A stretch of DNA of 64,000 nt. Source: an uncultured Porphyromonadaceae bacterium (GTDB taxonomy: Bacteria; Bacteroidota; Bacteroidia; Bacteroidales; Muribaculaceae). Positions 43,285-52,467 of this stretch are shown here, piece after piece. Position 1 is the stretch's first letter; each line of letters begins with the position of its first letter. A program made the translations under genes and the position numbers. Location of the stretch: NCBI GenBank assembly GCA_947567425.1, contig CANOLV010000006.1, positions 1-64,000 on the forward strand, read 5' to 3'. The notes beneath the pieces were generated by a model. It was not told the origin of the DNA, did no database searches, and was given only the letters and a program-made list of their open reading frames with translations.

Positions 43285-43947
43285 ATGAAGTATTACATAA
43301 TTGAAAACGGCAATCCGGTGGGTCCGTTTGAAGTGGTGGAACTTATCGGTAAGGGATTAAAAGGCGCTGATCTGGTGTGGACAGAAGGATATACTGACTG
43401 GGTAGCGGCGGCCAATGTCGAAGAGATAGCCATAGCCCTGAATGACGCCAGCAGGCAGTCCATGCCCGAAATGCCGAGGCAACCTCAATATCAGCAGCCT
43501 CAGGGCTATGCGCAGCCCCCTTATCAGCAACCGGGCGCTTATCAGTCGGGAGGACCTTATCAGCAGGCTCCCGGCAACGGTTACTACCAGCAACCCTACG
43601 GACAGACTCAATATCAGCCTCAGGGTGCCGCTTATCCGCAACCTCAGCAACCGGGCTGGCAGGGACAGCAGGGCGCACCGTATGAAGTGCCTCCGAAGAG
43701 TTGGCTCGCCGAGTCGATAATCCTCACTCTGTGCTGCTGTCTGCCGATAGGCATTTACTGTATAGTAAAGGCTTCGTCGGTCAACAGCCTGTGGGCGGCA
43801 GGGCAGTATGACGAGGCCCGAGCCGCTTCTGATAAAGCGAAAAAGTGGCTCATAATCGGATTGATCGCCGGTATTGTGCTCAATATAGTGGTCACTATAC
43901 TTAATTTTGCTCTGTCTAATTCGGTTAGTTCACTGTACGATATATGA
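43285..43947 (+). CDS. GYF_2 domain and CD225/dispanin-like membrane protein
   Basis: A 220-residue protein with three parts. Residues 1-50 form a GYF_2/DUF4339-type domain (YYIIENGNPVGPFEVVELIG, VWTEGYTDWVAAA). Residues 60-135 are a Pro/Gln/Tyr/Gly-rich flexible linker with repeated YQQP-type units. The last 85 residues are a CD225-like domain: an inner hydrophobic segment with CCCLPIGIYCIVKASSV, a cytoplasmic loop (LWAAGQYDEARAASDKAKKW), and a final membrane segment. This combination occurs widely in bacteria, but its function is not known. A role in membrane organisation or fusion is inferred only from eukaryotic IFITM relatives. Its stop overlaps the DUF4286 start by 4 bases (ATGA). Confidence 0.83.
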   Translation: MKYYIIENGNPVGPFEVVELIGKGLKGADLVWTEGYTDWVAAANVEEIAIALNDASRQSMPEMPRQPQYQQPQGYAQPPYQQPGAYQSGGPYQQAPGNGYYQQPYGQTQYQPQGAAYPQPQQPGWQGQQGAPYEVPPKSWLAESIILTLCCCLPIGIYCIVKASSVNSLWAAGQYDEARAASDKAKKWLIIGLIAGIVLNIVVTILNFALSNSVSSLYDI

Positions 43948-44249
43948 TTCTGATCAACACGACATTTCATGTGGAGTCGGATGTCGAGAAGGAGTGGGTG
44001 GCATGGGTTCATGCCACCTATTTAGCTTTGGCTACGGCTGAAGGCACGGCATTGTCTCCATTGTTTCTGAAGATTATGTCGCAGATGGAGGGGGGAGTCG
44101 GCTACGCTGTGCAGGTGCAGGCCGGCAGCCAGTCAGATGTCGATATGTGGCTCGGTGAGATGCAGCCTAAGCTTCTGTCGGAGATGTACGGGCGTTGGGG
44201 CGACAAGGTGCTTTTCTTCACCACATTGATGGAGGAGGTAAAGGCGTGA
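43944..44249 (+). CDS. DUF4286 family protein
   Basis: A 101-residue cytoplasmic protein of the DUF4286 family, common in Bacteroidetes. It is a small ferredoxin-like alpha/beta protein ([48 protein letters not shown]). No role is known. It overlaps both neighbours by 4 bases: the GYF_2-CD225 gene at its start and ruvC at its stop, so the three are translationally coupled. DUF4286 next to ruvC is a recurring arrangement in this phylum to my knowledge, but that is recollection rather than a search result. Confidence 0.83.
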   Translation: MILINTTFHVESDVEKEWVAWVHATYLALATAEGTALSPLFLKIMSQMEGGVGYAVQVQAGSQSDVDMWLGEMQPKLLSEMYGRWGDKVLFFTTLMEEVKA

Positions 44250-44830
44250 GCGCGTCGCGTAACGATGCTCTGTCCGGATGGGACAGAATAATAATGGGTG
44301 TGGACCCCGGAACGAATGTCATGGGCTATGGAATGCTCGGTGTGAGCAAAGGTAAGCCTTATATGATAGCCATGGGGGTCATAAAGCTGAACAAGTTTGA
44401 CAGCCACTATCTGCGCCTCGGGCATATATTCAGTCGCGTGACGGGCATTATAGAGCAGTATCTTCCGGACGAGATGGCCATAGAGGCTCCTTTCTTCGGC
44501 AAGAACGTGCAGTCTATGCTGAAGCTCGGGCGTGCGCAGGGGGTTGCCATGGCCGCCGCTATAAGCCGCGACGTGTGCATCACTGAATATGAGCCACGCA
44601 AAATCAAGATGTCAATCACGGGAAACGGCGCGGCTTCAAAAGAACAGGTGCAGGAGATGCTCCGCAGAATCCTGAGCATCGATAGGGAAAATCTGCTTCC
44701 TGAGCTTGATGCCACTGATGCTCTCGCGGCGGCGCTGTGTCATTTTTATGAAAGCTCCAAGCCTGCTGTAGCTTCCGGACCACGTTCATGGAAGGAGTTT
44801 ATCGCCAAGAACCCCGGACGCATCAGATGA
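44246..44830 (+). CDS. ruvC: Holliday junction resolvase RuvC
   Basis: The endonuclease that cuts four-way DNA junctions in recombination and repair. Catalytic acidic residues lie in [15 protein letters not shown] (Asp), [11 protein letters not shown] (Glu) and the pair in [15 protein letters not shown] (Asp, Asp). The length (194 residues) is normal. The start was set at the GTG (44246), which overlaps the DUF4286 stop by 4 bases and has a strong upstream GGAGGAGG Shine-Dalgarno region (44231-44238). The longer frame from 44195 lies inside DUF4286 and is rejected. A start at the ATG of MGVDPG is also possible but lacks a ribosome-binding site. It is the last gene of the run, ended by a perfect terminator. 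Confidence 0.94.
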   Translation: MSASRNDALSGWDRIIMGVDPGTNVMGYGMLGVSKGKPYMIAMGVIKLNKFDSHYLRLGHIFSRVTGIIEQYLPDEMAIEAPFFGKNVQSMLKLGRAQGVAMAAAISRDVCITEYEPRKIKMSITGNGAASKEQVQEMLRRILSIDRENLLPELDATDALAAALCHFYESSKPAVASGPRSWKEFIAKNPGRIR

Positions 44831-44842
44831 AACGTAGATAAT

Positions 44843-44884
44843 AAAATAAGCGGGGAAGCTTGATCGAGCTTCCCCGCTTATTTT
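44843..44884. terminator. Bidirectional terminator between ruvC and fabF
   Basis: A long perfect hairpin (AAAATAAGCGGGGAAGCT / AGCTTCCCCGCTTATTTT) with a 6-base loop, carrying A and T tracts on the two sides. It lies between the two convergent genes and serves both. Confidence 0.93.
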
Positions 44885-44911
44885 ATATACAGTGAATATT
44901 CGTTCTTGATA

Positions 44912-46174
44912 TTATTCAGTGTATTTCTTCACGATAAGACTTGCATTGTGTCCGCCGAAACCGAAAGTGTTGGACAGTGCGGCATTGACGGTACGCTTCT
45001 GCGCTTTGTCAAAAGTGAAGTTCAAGTCGTAGTCTATTTCCTCGTCCTTGTCCTCCGGATCGTGGTTGATGGTCGGGGGAACAACGTCGTCCTGGACAGA
45101 CTTCACGCAGAACAGTGCCTCCAAAGCTCCGGTGGCACCGAGGAGGTGTCCGGTCATAGACTTTGTCGAACTAATGTTCAGTTTGTAAGCGTGGTCGCCA
45201 AAGACTTCCTTGATGGCTTTGACTTCGGAAATATCACCCACCGGAGTGGATGTGCCATGTACGTTGATGTAGTCGATATCCTCAGGTTTCATCCCGGCGT
45301 CTTCAAGCGCATTTTCCATTACGAGCTTAGCTCCTAATCCCTCGGGATGGGTGGCTGTCAGGTGGTATGCATCGGCAGAAAGTCCTCCGCCTACCACTTC
45401 TGCATATATCTTGGCGCCACGAGCCTTGGCGTGCTCGAGTTCTTCGAGCACCAGTACTGCGGAGCCTTCACCCATTACGAATCCGTCGCGCGACTTGCTG
45501 AACGGACGCGATGCGGTCTCAGGACTGTCGTTGCGGGTTGATAGTGCGCGCATGGAGTTAAAACCGCCTACACCTGCGGGGTAGATGGCTGCTTCGGCTC
45601 CACCAGACACTATGGCATCGGCTTTGCCTAAGCGGATAAGATTGTATGCGTCAATAAGCGCGTTGGTCGATGATGCGCATGCGGACACCACACCGAAGTT
45701 CGGACCGTGGTAGCCGTATTCCATGCTGACATGGCCAGAAGCTATGTCTGCAATCATCTTAGGGATGAAGAAAGGATTGTATTTTGGCCCCATGTCAGCG
45801 TGCATCGCATAGTAACCGGCTTCCTCTTCAAAAGTGTGGAGGCCTCCGATACCGGCAGCGATGATGACTCCTACGCGATTCTTGTCGATGTCTTCAGAAT
45901 CGAGATTTGCATCTTTGACCGCCTGACGGGCGGCTACTATGGCGTACTGCGCATAGAGGTCGAGCTGACGGACAAACTTACGGTCGAAATGATCGGCCGC
46001 ATTGAATCCTTTTACCTCGCATGCAAACTGAGTCTTGAACTTAGAGGCATCAAAATGAGTAATAGGAGCGGCGCCGCTCTTGCCGTTGACGGCGGCTTCC
46101 CAAGTGGAGGCCACGTCGTTGCCAAGCGGTGTCAGCGCGCCAAGTCCTGTTACAACAACTCTCTTTAATTCCAT
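44912..46174 (-). CDS. fabF: Beta-ketoacyl-ACP synthase II
   Basis: Condenses malonyl-ACP with acyl-ACP during fatty acid elongation in the cytoplasm, 420 residues. The nucleophile is the cysteine in VVSACASSTNALIDAY. The two histidines are in INVHGTSTPVGD and KSMTGHLLGATGALEA, with the lysine of ISSTKSMTGH next to the second. The start RVVVTGLGALTPLGNDV is typical. The acyl carrier protein gene lies 41 bases upstream, so partner and substrate carrier are made from one transcript. Stop followed by the shared terminator. Confidence 0.97.
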   Translation of the reverse strand: MELKRVVVTGLGALTPLGNDVASTWEAAVNGKSGAAPITHFDASKFKTQFACEVKGFNAADHFDRKFVRQLDLYAQYAIVAARQAVKDANLDSEDIDKNRVGVIIAAGIGGLHTFEEEAGYYAMHADMGPKYNPFFIPKMIADIASGHVSMEYGYHGPNFGVVSACASSTNALIDAYNLIRLGKADAIVSGGAEAAIYPAGVGGFNSMRALSTRNDSPETASRPFSKSRDGFVMGEGSAVLVLEELEHAKARGAKIYAEVVGGGLSADAYHLTATHPEGLGAKLVMENALEDAGMKPEDIDYINVHGTSTPVGDISEVKAIKEVFGDHAYKLNISSTKSMTGHLLGATGALEALFCVKSVQDDVVPPTINHDPEDKDEEIDYDLNFTFDKAQKRTVNAALSNTFGFGGHNASLIVKKYTE

Positions 46175-46215
46175 TTAATTAATTAATAAAGATGAAAGAA
46201 AGAATCTGGTTATGA

Positions 46216-46452
46216 TTAGTTCTTTGCAGCTTCGATGTATTCGATAGCATCCTTTACAGTAGTGATGCCTTCGGCTTTGTCATCGGGAATAGTGATGCCG
46301 AATTCTTTCTCAAATTCCATGATGAGTTCAACGGTGTCGAGGCTGTCTGCGCCAAGATCCTTGGTGAATTCTGCAGTTTCTGTTACTTCGTTTTCATCAA
46401 CGTTGAGCTTGTCAGCGATAATAGCCTTTACTCGAGATGCAATTTCTGACAT
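46216..46452 (-). CDS. acpP: Acyl carrier protein
   Basis: A 78-residue acidic four-helix protein that carries growing acyl chains on a phosphopantetheine arm. The attachment serine is in [18 protein letters not shown], and the N-terminus [16 protein letters not shown] and the C-terminal half [16 protein letters not shown] are typical. First gene of the acpP-fabF pair. A near-consensus -7 box (TTACTTTG, complement of 46496-46503) sits about 45 bases upstream, with one mismatch. Confidence 0.97.
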   Translation of the reverse strand: MSEIASRVKAIIADKLNVDENEVTETAEFTKDLGADSLDTVELIMEFEKEFGITIPDDKAEGITTVKDAIEYIEAAKN

Positions 46453-46844
46453 AGTTATAAATTTTAATTAATAATGATTTTGCGATTTTGCAGTGCAAAG
46501 TAAGTAATTTTAATCGAATTACTAAAACTTTTCAGTGCACAAAGTTGGTTTTTTTGCGCAATTTGTTCGATAAAGACCTTTTTATTGTCTGTTTTACCTG
46601 ATTATTTGGCACTTATGTCGGCATGTCGGGCGAGGCTGTTGGTTACAATGCTGTTACACTATATGGTTGTAAATGACCGCTGGCTGTGATTTAAAATGCT
46701 TAATGAATGTTAATTAGGCTGTCGGAAGTATCGTCGCGGTAATAATTTCGGCTTTTCAGACGGTCAATGCAGTCCGTGGAACAAACTTGGAAGCGTGGAT
46801 ATTGTTTTAATTATTATTGAATGAATTTAAAATCAGATATTGTG
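46453..46844. other. Divergent intergenic region, acpP and DUF3298 lipoprotein
   Basis: About 390 bases with no gene. It holds the acpP leader and, probably, the promoters of both neighbours. Only weak -7-like boxes are seen (TTACTTTG on minus near 46500; TAATAATTTCG on plus near 46739). No hairpin, repeat or RNA gene was recognised. Confidence 0.4.
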
Positions 46845-47702
46845 ATGAATAACCGTTTAATTGGTGCGCTTTGGTGCGCGGTCGGCATGCTGGGGCTGTC
46901 AGGCTGCGGAGGAGGGAACGTCGACACCGCTTCGGGCGCCGACGACGCTATAAGTCAGTTCAAGATGGTGCAGGTGCTTAAATCGGCTGAACGGGACTAT
47001 CTTTGCGAGGGAGCTTTGTTTGCTGATTCGCTCAGTCTGTACAGCAAGGTAAACGTGGCGGTGGAGTGGCCGGTGCAGATGGGCGGCTATGACATACGCC
47101 CGCTGCAGGATTCTTTGATCGCCAGAGCATTTCTCCATCCCAAGGAGTCGCTTGAACAGTCGATGATGGCTTCTCTTGACAATCCCCAGGGGAGCGATAC
47201 ATATAAGATGGTGCGTGTGGATTCGATTCCGGACAGGTCCAGCGCCGTGGTGCTCTATCACGGCACGGTGGTGTCGTCGGTGGCATTCAGTCCGCGGTTC
47301 ATAGTCTATCAGATCATGTCGAGCATGTATGAGGGTGGAGCGCACGGCATTACGGTGTCCACATTCCTTAACTATGACTTTGTCAAGGGGCGGGTGATAG
47401 ACTTTGATTCGGCTTTTCTGCCGGAGTCGTCGGAGGCGCTTCTGAATGCCGTCAAGGAACAGTTGATGTCGGACAATGGCGTTGAGTCGTTGAAGGAGCT
47501 TGATGCCAAGGGATTCTTTACTGATCAGCTGTTTCTGTCGAGAAACTTCTATCTGCAGGGATATAACGTGGTGTTCCATTATCAGCCCTACGACATCGCT
47601 CCTTATGCCACGGGGGCCGTCGATGTGAGCATCCCGTTCTACGTCATCAGCGATTATCTGTCGCCCGACGTGGTGGAAATGTTGTCGAAAGACTCTTTCT
47701 GA
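46845..47702 (+). CDS. DUF3298-containing lipoprotein
   Basis: A 285-residue lipoprotein with lipobox LSGC (GMLGLSGCGGGNVD). The C-terminal half has the RsiV/DUF3298 features SMYEGGAHGITVSTFLNYDF, NFYLQGYNVVFHYQPYDIAP and IPFYVISDYLSP, preceded by a region typical of DUF4163-like proteins (VNVAVEWPVQMGGYDI). Relatives in Firmicutes sense lysozyme, but in Bacteroidetes the role is unknown. The frame also starts at 46821; the ATG at 46845 gives a cleaner lipoprotein signal and is preferred. The last 49 bases run into the convergent truA gene on the other strand. Confidence 0.8.
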   Translation: MNNRLIGALWCAVGMLGLSGCGGGNVDTASGADDAISQFKMVQVLKSAERDYLCEGALFADSLSLYSKVNVAVEWPVQMGGYDIRPLQDSLIARAFLHPKESLEQSMMASLDNPQGSDTYKMVRVDSIPDRSSAVVLYHGTVVSSVAFSPRFIVYQIMSSMYEGGAHGITVSTFLNYDFVKGRVIDFDSAFLPESSEALLNAVKEQLMSDNGVESLKELDAKGFFTDQLFLSRNFYLQGYNVVFHYQPYDIAPYATGAVDVSIPFYVISDYLSPDVVEMLSKDSF

Positions 47703-48463
47703 TTGTAATAAGGATATTCGATGTCCCACAGGAACAGAGGGTGGGGAGGCATAGAGGTGCCTGCGGCGCATCGGTCGCGGGCATCCACCACTTGTCTGAA
47801 TTGTTCGCAAGTCAGTTTGCCCCGGCCGACGTCGACGAGGGTTCCGACTACGGCGCGGACCATATTGCGCAGAAATCTGTCGGCTGTGATTATGAACACG
47901 TGGCGCCCTTCGCCGAGATCGTGCCATGCGGCGTGTGTCACGCGGCAGATGTTGGTCTTGGCGTCGGAATGCAGTTTGGCGAACGACGTGAAGTCGCTTA
48001 TCTTTGTCAATATATCCGCGGCCCGGTTCATGGCATCGTAGTCGAGTCTTTCCGGTGCCTGCCAGCTTAACGGATACAGGAAAGGCGACTTTCCGGTATG
48101 GACGTAGTAGTGGTAGGTTCTTGAGGTGGCGTCGAACCGCGCATGTGCATCATCGCTTACCCGCACGATCTCTTCTATGGCGATGTCGGGTCCGAGCAGC
48201 GAGTTAAGTCCACGGATATACGGCTCTGTGTGGTCAATCGGCCGGCTGATGTCGAAGTGGGCCACCATCATCCGGGCATTCACACCGGTGTCGGTTCGTC
48301 CGGCACCGGTGATCTTTATCTCTTCCCGGGCTATTTTAGACAAGCTCTCCTCGATGGCTGACTGTACGCTCGGTGCGTTGGGCTGTGTCTGCCAGCCGTG
48401 GAAGCGCGCGCCTCTGTATGAAAGCCGCATGAAATATCTGAACCGTGGCGTGGTCTGCTCCAT
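47654..48463 (-). CDS. truA: tRNA pseudouridine synthase A
   Basis: Converts uridines 38-40 of the tRNA anticodon arm to pseudouridine. The 269-residue protein has RGARFHGWQTQPNAPSVQ, the catalytic aspartate in GAGRTDTGVNARMMVAHFD, and KTNICRVTHAAWHD with RNMVRAVVGTLVDVGRGK. The family usually ends soon after the LFLWDIEYP stretch; here about 18 more residues follow (YYNQKESFDNISTTSGDR) and lie over the 3' end of the convergent lipoprotein gene. The gene starts one base after the speA stop, so the two form one transcription unit. Confidence 0.95.
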   Translation of the reverse strand: MEQTTPRFRYFMRLSYRGARFHGWQTQPNAPSVQSAIEESLSKIAREEIKITGAGRTDTGVNARMMVAHFDISRPIDHTEPYIRGLNSLLGPDIAIEEIVRVSDDAHARFDATSRTYHYYVHTGKSPFLYPLSWQAPERLDYDAMNRAADILTKISDFTSFAKLHSDAKTNICRVTHAAWHDLGEGRHVFIITADRFLRNMVRAVVGTLVDVGRGKLTCEQFRQVVDARDRCAAGTSMPPHPLFLWDIEYPYYNQKESFDNISTTSGDR

Positions 48464-48464
48464 G

Positions 48465-50369
48465 CTATAGATCCTTGCCGAGGTATGTGTAGCCGTACAG
48501 TCCGGAACGGTATTGGCTCATAAATTCGCGTCCTTCTTCCGGAGTTATCTTGCCGTTCTTCATTGAAGACGTCACCCATGTCTCGACGTTGCGCACGAGC
48601 TTTTTGGGGTTGTACTGTACGTAGTCGAGCACCTCGTCGACAGTCTCGCCGTAGATGATCTGGTCAATCTCGTAGTGGTCTTTGTAGACGCTGATATGAA
48701 CGGCATTGGTGTCGCCGAACAGATTGTGCATGTCGCCGAGAATCTCCTGGTAGGCTCCTACGAGAAATACACCTATATAATAGGGGTCGCCCTGTTTGAA
48801 GGTGTGGACGGGCAGAGAGTTTGCCGTGCCGCCGTGGGGCGAAATGAAGTTTGCTATTTTGCCGTCGGAGTCGCATGTGATGTCCTGTATGGTGGCCGTG
48901 CGCGAAGGTTTCTCGTCGAGCCTTGCTATCGGCATGATCGGGAACACCTGGTCGATGGCCCAGGAATCTGGAAGCGACTGAAACAGGGAGAAGTTGCAGA
49001 AATATTTGTCGGGAAGCATCTTTGCTATCTTGCGCAGTTCTTCCGGCGCGTGCTTCATCGACGATGCGATCTCGCCCACTTCGCGGGCTATCGACCAGAA
49101 TAGTTTTTCTATCTGGGAGCGTGTCCGCAGGTCGAGCATGCCGAGGCTGAATCTGTCGAGCGCTTCTTCTCTGATCTGAAGGGCGTCGTGCCAGCTTTCA
49201 AACAGACGCGGCTGGCTGAGTTTGTCCCAGATGTCGTATAGTTCGCGAGCCAGCTCGTGGTCGTCGGCCGATACCTCTTCGCGTTCGTCCCACTGCGGAA
49301 GGGATGTGGTGGCGAGCACTTCAAATATCAGTACCGAATGATGGGCAGTCAGCGACCGGCCGCTCTCGGTGATTATGTTGGGCTGTTTTAGACCGTTTTT
49401 TACACAAGCATCGACCAATGCCGACACGGAGTCGTTGGCGTATTCCTGGATGGAATAGTTCATTGAGCTTTCGCTTGCGGAGCTTCTCGTACCGTCGTAG
49501 TCCACGCCGAGACCGCCGCCTATGTCGATAAAGTCGATGTCAAATCCCATCTTAGATAGTTGTACGTAGAATTGGGTGGCCTCGCGCAGGGCGTTCTTTA
49601 TTCGGCGTATCTTGGTTATCTGGCTTCCGATGTGGAAGTGGATGAGCTTGAGGCACCCCGTCATCTTGTTTTTTTCGAGGAAGTCGAGCGCGTTGAACAG
49701 TTCGCTCGAGTTGAGGCCGAATTTGGACTGGTCGCCGCCGGATTCTTCCCACTTGCCGGATCCAGCGCTTGACAGCTTGATGCGGATTCCGACGTTGGGG
49801 GTTATGTTCATGCGTTTGGCGGCGCTTGCGATTGTGGCAAGTTCATTGAGCTTCTCTACAACGAGGAATATTCGGCGTCCCATCTTCTGTGCGAGAAGCG
49901 CCAGCTCGATATAGTCCTTGTCCTTATATCCGTTGCATATAATCAGAGCGTCATCGGCGATATTTGTGGCGAGCACTGCATGAAGTTCGGGCTTGGATCC
50001 GGCTTCAAGTCCGATGTTGAACTTTTTACCGTGTGACACGATCTCTTCTACTACCTCGCGGATCTGATTGACCTTTATCGGGTAGATAATGAAGTTCTGC
50101 GCGTCGTATTTGTATTCCTCGGCGGCCTGGCGGAAGCACCGCGAGATCTTTTCGACACGGTTATCGAGGATGTCGGGGAAGCGGAGCAGCAGAGGAGCGG
50201 CCACGTCGCGCACCTGCAGTTCGTCAAGCACATCCTTGATGTCCACGGATGCATGTCCCTCTTTCGGGGTTACCGTGACATGCCCTTTTTCGTTGATGGA
50301 GAAATATTTCATTCCCCACCCATTGATGTTGTACAGCTCCGCGCTGTCCTCAATGCGCCACTTTCTCAT
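48465..50369 (-). CDS. speA: Biosynthetic arginine decarboxylase
   Basis: A PLP enzyme of fold type III (634 residues) that makes agmatine from arginine, the first step of polyamine synthesis. Visible are the PLP lysine region FIIYPIKVNQIREVVEEIV, the phosphate-binding glycines in IDIGGGLGVDYDGTRS, and the substrate region QSLPDSWAIDQVFPIMPIAR. The C-terminal insertion and helical domain are full length. Agmatine deiminase and carbamoylputrescine amidase are not nearby. A -7 box TAAATTTG is seen on the minus strand about 50 bases upstream. truA follows after one base. Confidence 0.95.
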   Translation of the reverse strand: MRKWRIEDSAELYNINGWGMKYFSINEKGHVTVTPKEGHASVDIKDVLDELQVRDVAAPLLLRFPDILDNRVEKISRCFRQAAEEYKYDAQNFIIYPIKVNQIREVVEEIVSHGKKFNIGLEAGSKPELHAVLATNIADDALIICNGYKDKDYIELALLAQKMGRRIFLVVEKLNELATIASAAKRMNITPNVGIRIKLSSAGSGKWEESGGDQSKFGLNSSELFNALDFLEKNKMTGCLKLIHFHIGSQITKIRRIKNALREATQFYVQLSKMGFDIDFIDIGGGLGVDYDGTRSSASESSMNYSIQEYANDSVSALVDACVKNGLKQPNIITESGRSLTAHHSVLIFEVLATTSLPQWDEREEVSADDHELARELYDIWDKLSQPRLFESWHDALQIREEALDRFSLGMLDLRTRSQIEKLFWSIAREVGEIASSMKHAPEELRKIAKMLPDKYFCNFSLFQSLPDSWAIDQVFPIMPIARLDEKPSRTATIQDITCDSDGKIANFISPHGGTANSLPVHTFKQGDPYYIGVFLVGAYQEILGDMHNLFGDTNAVHISVYKDHYEIDQIIYGETVDEVLDYVQYNPKKLVRNVETWVTSSMKNGKITPEEGREFMSQYRSGLYGYTYLGKDL

Positions 50370-50415
50370 CGGCTGATATAATTTTTGAATATAAAACTAA
50401 TAAATATTTAACATG

Positions 50416-50423
50416 CAAATTTA
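50416..50423 (-). promoter_or_regulatory. -7 box for speA
   Basis: TAAATTTG on the minus strand, 47 bases upstream of the speA ATG, matches the consensus. A -33 TTTG is not evident at the usual spacing. Confidence 0.5.
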
Positions 50424-50562
50424 GTAATTTATGCTCAATAAAACATCTATTCCCACCATAAATGTTTCCGCAACCGCTACCGCCGGGGAGAATTGTGGAA
50501 AAGTATGATAATATTTAACATACCGAGCGGATGATAATGGGTAATTTATTCAAAATTATTCT

Positions 50563-50570
50563 TATATTTG
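50563..50570 (+). promoter_or_regulatory. -7 box for the TPR lipoprotein gene
   Basis: TATATTTG, 79 bases before the ATG at 50649, is a consensus -7 box. The expected -33 region is AT-rich without a clean TTTG. Confidence 0.55.
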
Positions 50571-50648
50571 CACTGCAAATTATTTGGGCAAACATTCACG
50601 TGTATCGAATAATCATTTATCACATAACAAAATAATTTAAATTTAATC

Positions 50649-52331
50649 ATGAACAGCAAATTGTGCTATTCGCTGATTCTGGGAAGTGCACTGCTACTTA
50701 CCGGATGCGGCAAGAAAATGAACCAGTTCAAGGCTGATTATTTTTCTGTAAATCCCAACCCTCTGGAAGTGGTCGGCGACAAAGTCCCCGGAACAGTCAC
50801 GGGCAATATCCCTGCAAAATTTTTCCAGAAAAATGCAGAAGTCACCGTTACGCCTTATCTGGAGTTCGACGGAATGGAAGTAGCATCCGCTCCGTATACG
50901 TTCCAGGGTGAGAAGGTTCGCGGCAACAACCCTGTGATCAATTATGAGAACGGCGGTACTGTGACTATACCGGTCCAGTATGTCTACAATCCGGAGATGC
51001 GTAATAGCCAGCTGTTGCTTTCGTTCACAGTGCGTCAGGGCAACAAGCAGTATGTGCTTCCTCGTGTGAAGGTGGCCGACGGCGTAGTGGCTACCGCCGC
51101 TCTCGCCGATGCGGGTTCTGTCAGCCCGGCGATTGCTCCCGACAAGTTCCAGCGTATAATCAACGAAAAGTTTGATGCCGACATCAAGTTCCTTATCAAT
51201 CAGGCGAACATCCGCGACGGAGAGCTACGCACCCGTCAGATGCAGGACCTGCACGAAGAACTTGCCCAGGCCAACGACGACGGACGCCGTGAGATCAAGG
51301 AGATCAACGTCACCTCGTACGCTTCGCCTGACGGCGGCGTGGAGCTGAACACCAAGCTTGCCGAGAACCGCGAGAAGAATACTCTCGGCTATGTCGAGAA
51401 AAAACTTAAGAAGGATCATATAACCGACTTCGGAGAGCTTACCGCCGACTTCACTCCCCAGGACTGGGAAGGATTCAAGACTCTTGTGGCGGCAAGCAAT
51501 ATCCAAGACAAGGAACTTATCCTGAGCGTTCTGTCGATGTACAAAGATCCCGAACAGCGCGAACGTGAGATCCGCAACCTTTCGTCAGTGTTTGACCAGC
51601 TCGCCGAGGAGATCCTTCCTCAGCTCCGCTATTCGCGCATCACGGCATCGATCGACGTGATCGGCAAGAGCGACGAAGAGATTATGAACATCTATTTGAT
51701 GAATCCGAAGGCTCTGAGTGTGGACGAGATTCTGTATGCCGGCACTCTTACCGACGACAACGACAAGCGCCTACAGATATATGACACAGCCATAAGCCTG
51801 TATCCGAAGGACTACCGCGCATATAACAACCTCGGTATGTGCCAGTTTATCGACAAGGACTATGAGGCCGCGGCCGCATGTTTCGAGCAGGCCGCCAAAA
51901 TCGACCCTAACAGCGGCGAGGCTCAGATGAACCTCGGACTCGTGTCGTTGCTAAACAACAACTATAAGGATGCCACTGCTAAGTTCGGCAACGCATCAGG
52001 CGTTCCGGAACTCGCAGATGCGCTCGGAACTTACTACCTCAAGCAGGGCGATTACAATTCTGCCATACGTGCCTTCGGCGACAGCAAGTCGAACAATGCC
52101 GCTTTGGCTCAGATCCTCAACAAGGACTACAGCAAGGCTAAGACCACTCTTGGCGGCATACGTAATCCTGACGCCACAACTTTCTATCTGACTGCCATAC
52201 TCGGTGCACGCACCAACAACGAGAACATGGTGATGAACAATCTCCGCACCGCCATCAAGCTTGACTCAAAAATGAAGGATAAGGCGAAGAGCGACCTTGA
52301 ATTTTCTAAGTTTGATCTCGGAATATTCTGA
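50649..52331 (+). CDS. Envelope lipoprotein with OmpA-like segment and TPR repeats
   Basis: A 560-residue lipoprotein (lipobox LLTGC). Residues about 25-160 are beta-rich (VTPYLEFDGMEVASAPYTFQ, NGGTVTIPVQYVYNPEMR). The middle carries an OmpA-C-like stretch (EINVTSYASPDGGVELNTKL, then AENREKNTLGYVEKKLKK) that may bind peptidoglycan. The C-terminal third consists of TPR units (AYNNLGMCQFIDKDYEAAAA, AQMNLGLVSLLNNNYKDATA). This architecture occurs in Bacteroidetes envelope proteins of unknown function. It has its own -7 box and a terminator follows. Confidence 0.75.
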   Translation: MNSKLCYSLILGSALLLTGCGKKMNQFKADYFSVNPNPLEVVGDKVPGTVTGNIPAKFFQKNAEVTVTPYLEFDGMEVASAPYTFQGEKVRGNNPVINYENGGTVTIPVQYVYNPEMRNSQLLLSFTVRQGNKQYVLPRVKVADGVVATAALADAGSVSPAIAPDKFQRIINEKFDADIKFLINQANIRDGELRTRQMQDLHEELAQANDDGRREIKEINVTSYASPDGGVELNTKLAENREKNTLGYVEKKLKKDHITDFGELTADFTPQDWEGFKTLVAASNIQDKELILSVLSMYKDPEQREREIRNLSSVFDQLAEEILPQLRYSRITASIDVIGKSDEEIMNIYLMNPKALSVDEILYAGTLTDDNDKRLQIYDTAISLYPKDYRAYNNLGMCQFIDKDYEAAAACFEQAAKIDPNSGEAQMNLGLVSLLNNNYKDATAKFGNASGVPELADALGTYYLKQGDYNSAIRAFGDSKSNNAALAQILNKDYSKAKTTLGGIRNPDATTFYLTAILGARTNNENMVMNNLRTAIKLDSKMKDKAKSDLEFSKFDLGIF

Positions 52332-52367
52332 TCAGCTGTAGACAATTGATTTTTTTTCATAAGGCAG

Positions 52368-52402
52368 GCACCGTAAATCGATAGCCGATTTACGGTGCCA
52401 TT
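52368..52402 (+). terminator. Terminator after the TPR lipoprotein gene
   Basis: A perfect 13-bp stem (GGCACCGTAAATC / GATTTACGGTGCC) with a 7-base loop, followed by ATTTATAT, lies 36 bases after the stop. Confidence 0.85.
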
Positions 52403-52430
52403 TATATATGAGGATTAAGAAAAAATTGCT

Positions 52431-52438
52431 ACCTTTGC
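52431..52438 (+). promoter_or_regulatory. -7 box for the SPOR protein and folE
   Basis: TACCTTTG, 29 bases before the ATG at 52468, matches the -7 consensus and follows the previous gene's terminator directly. No clear -33 TTTG at the right spacing. Confidence 0.55.
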
Positions 52439-52467
52439 AATCTATACAGCTGTTAAAGAGATATTAA

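Noticed and set aside
43480-43680. Repetitive CAGCAACC-like units as a CRISPR or tandem repeat array
   Set aside because: The units are irregular and code for the Pro/Gln/Tyr linker of the GYF_2-CD225 protein. No spacer pattern was seen, and no CRISPR array was found anywhere in the window.
46899-47927. 342-codon minus-strand open frame over the lipoprotein and truA
   Set aside because: Arg/His-rich composition, no promoter, and it runs against two real genes.
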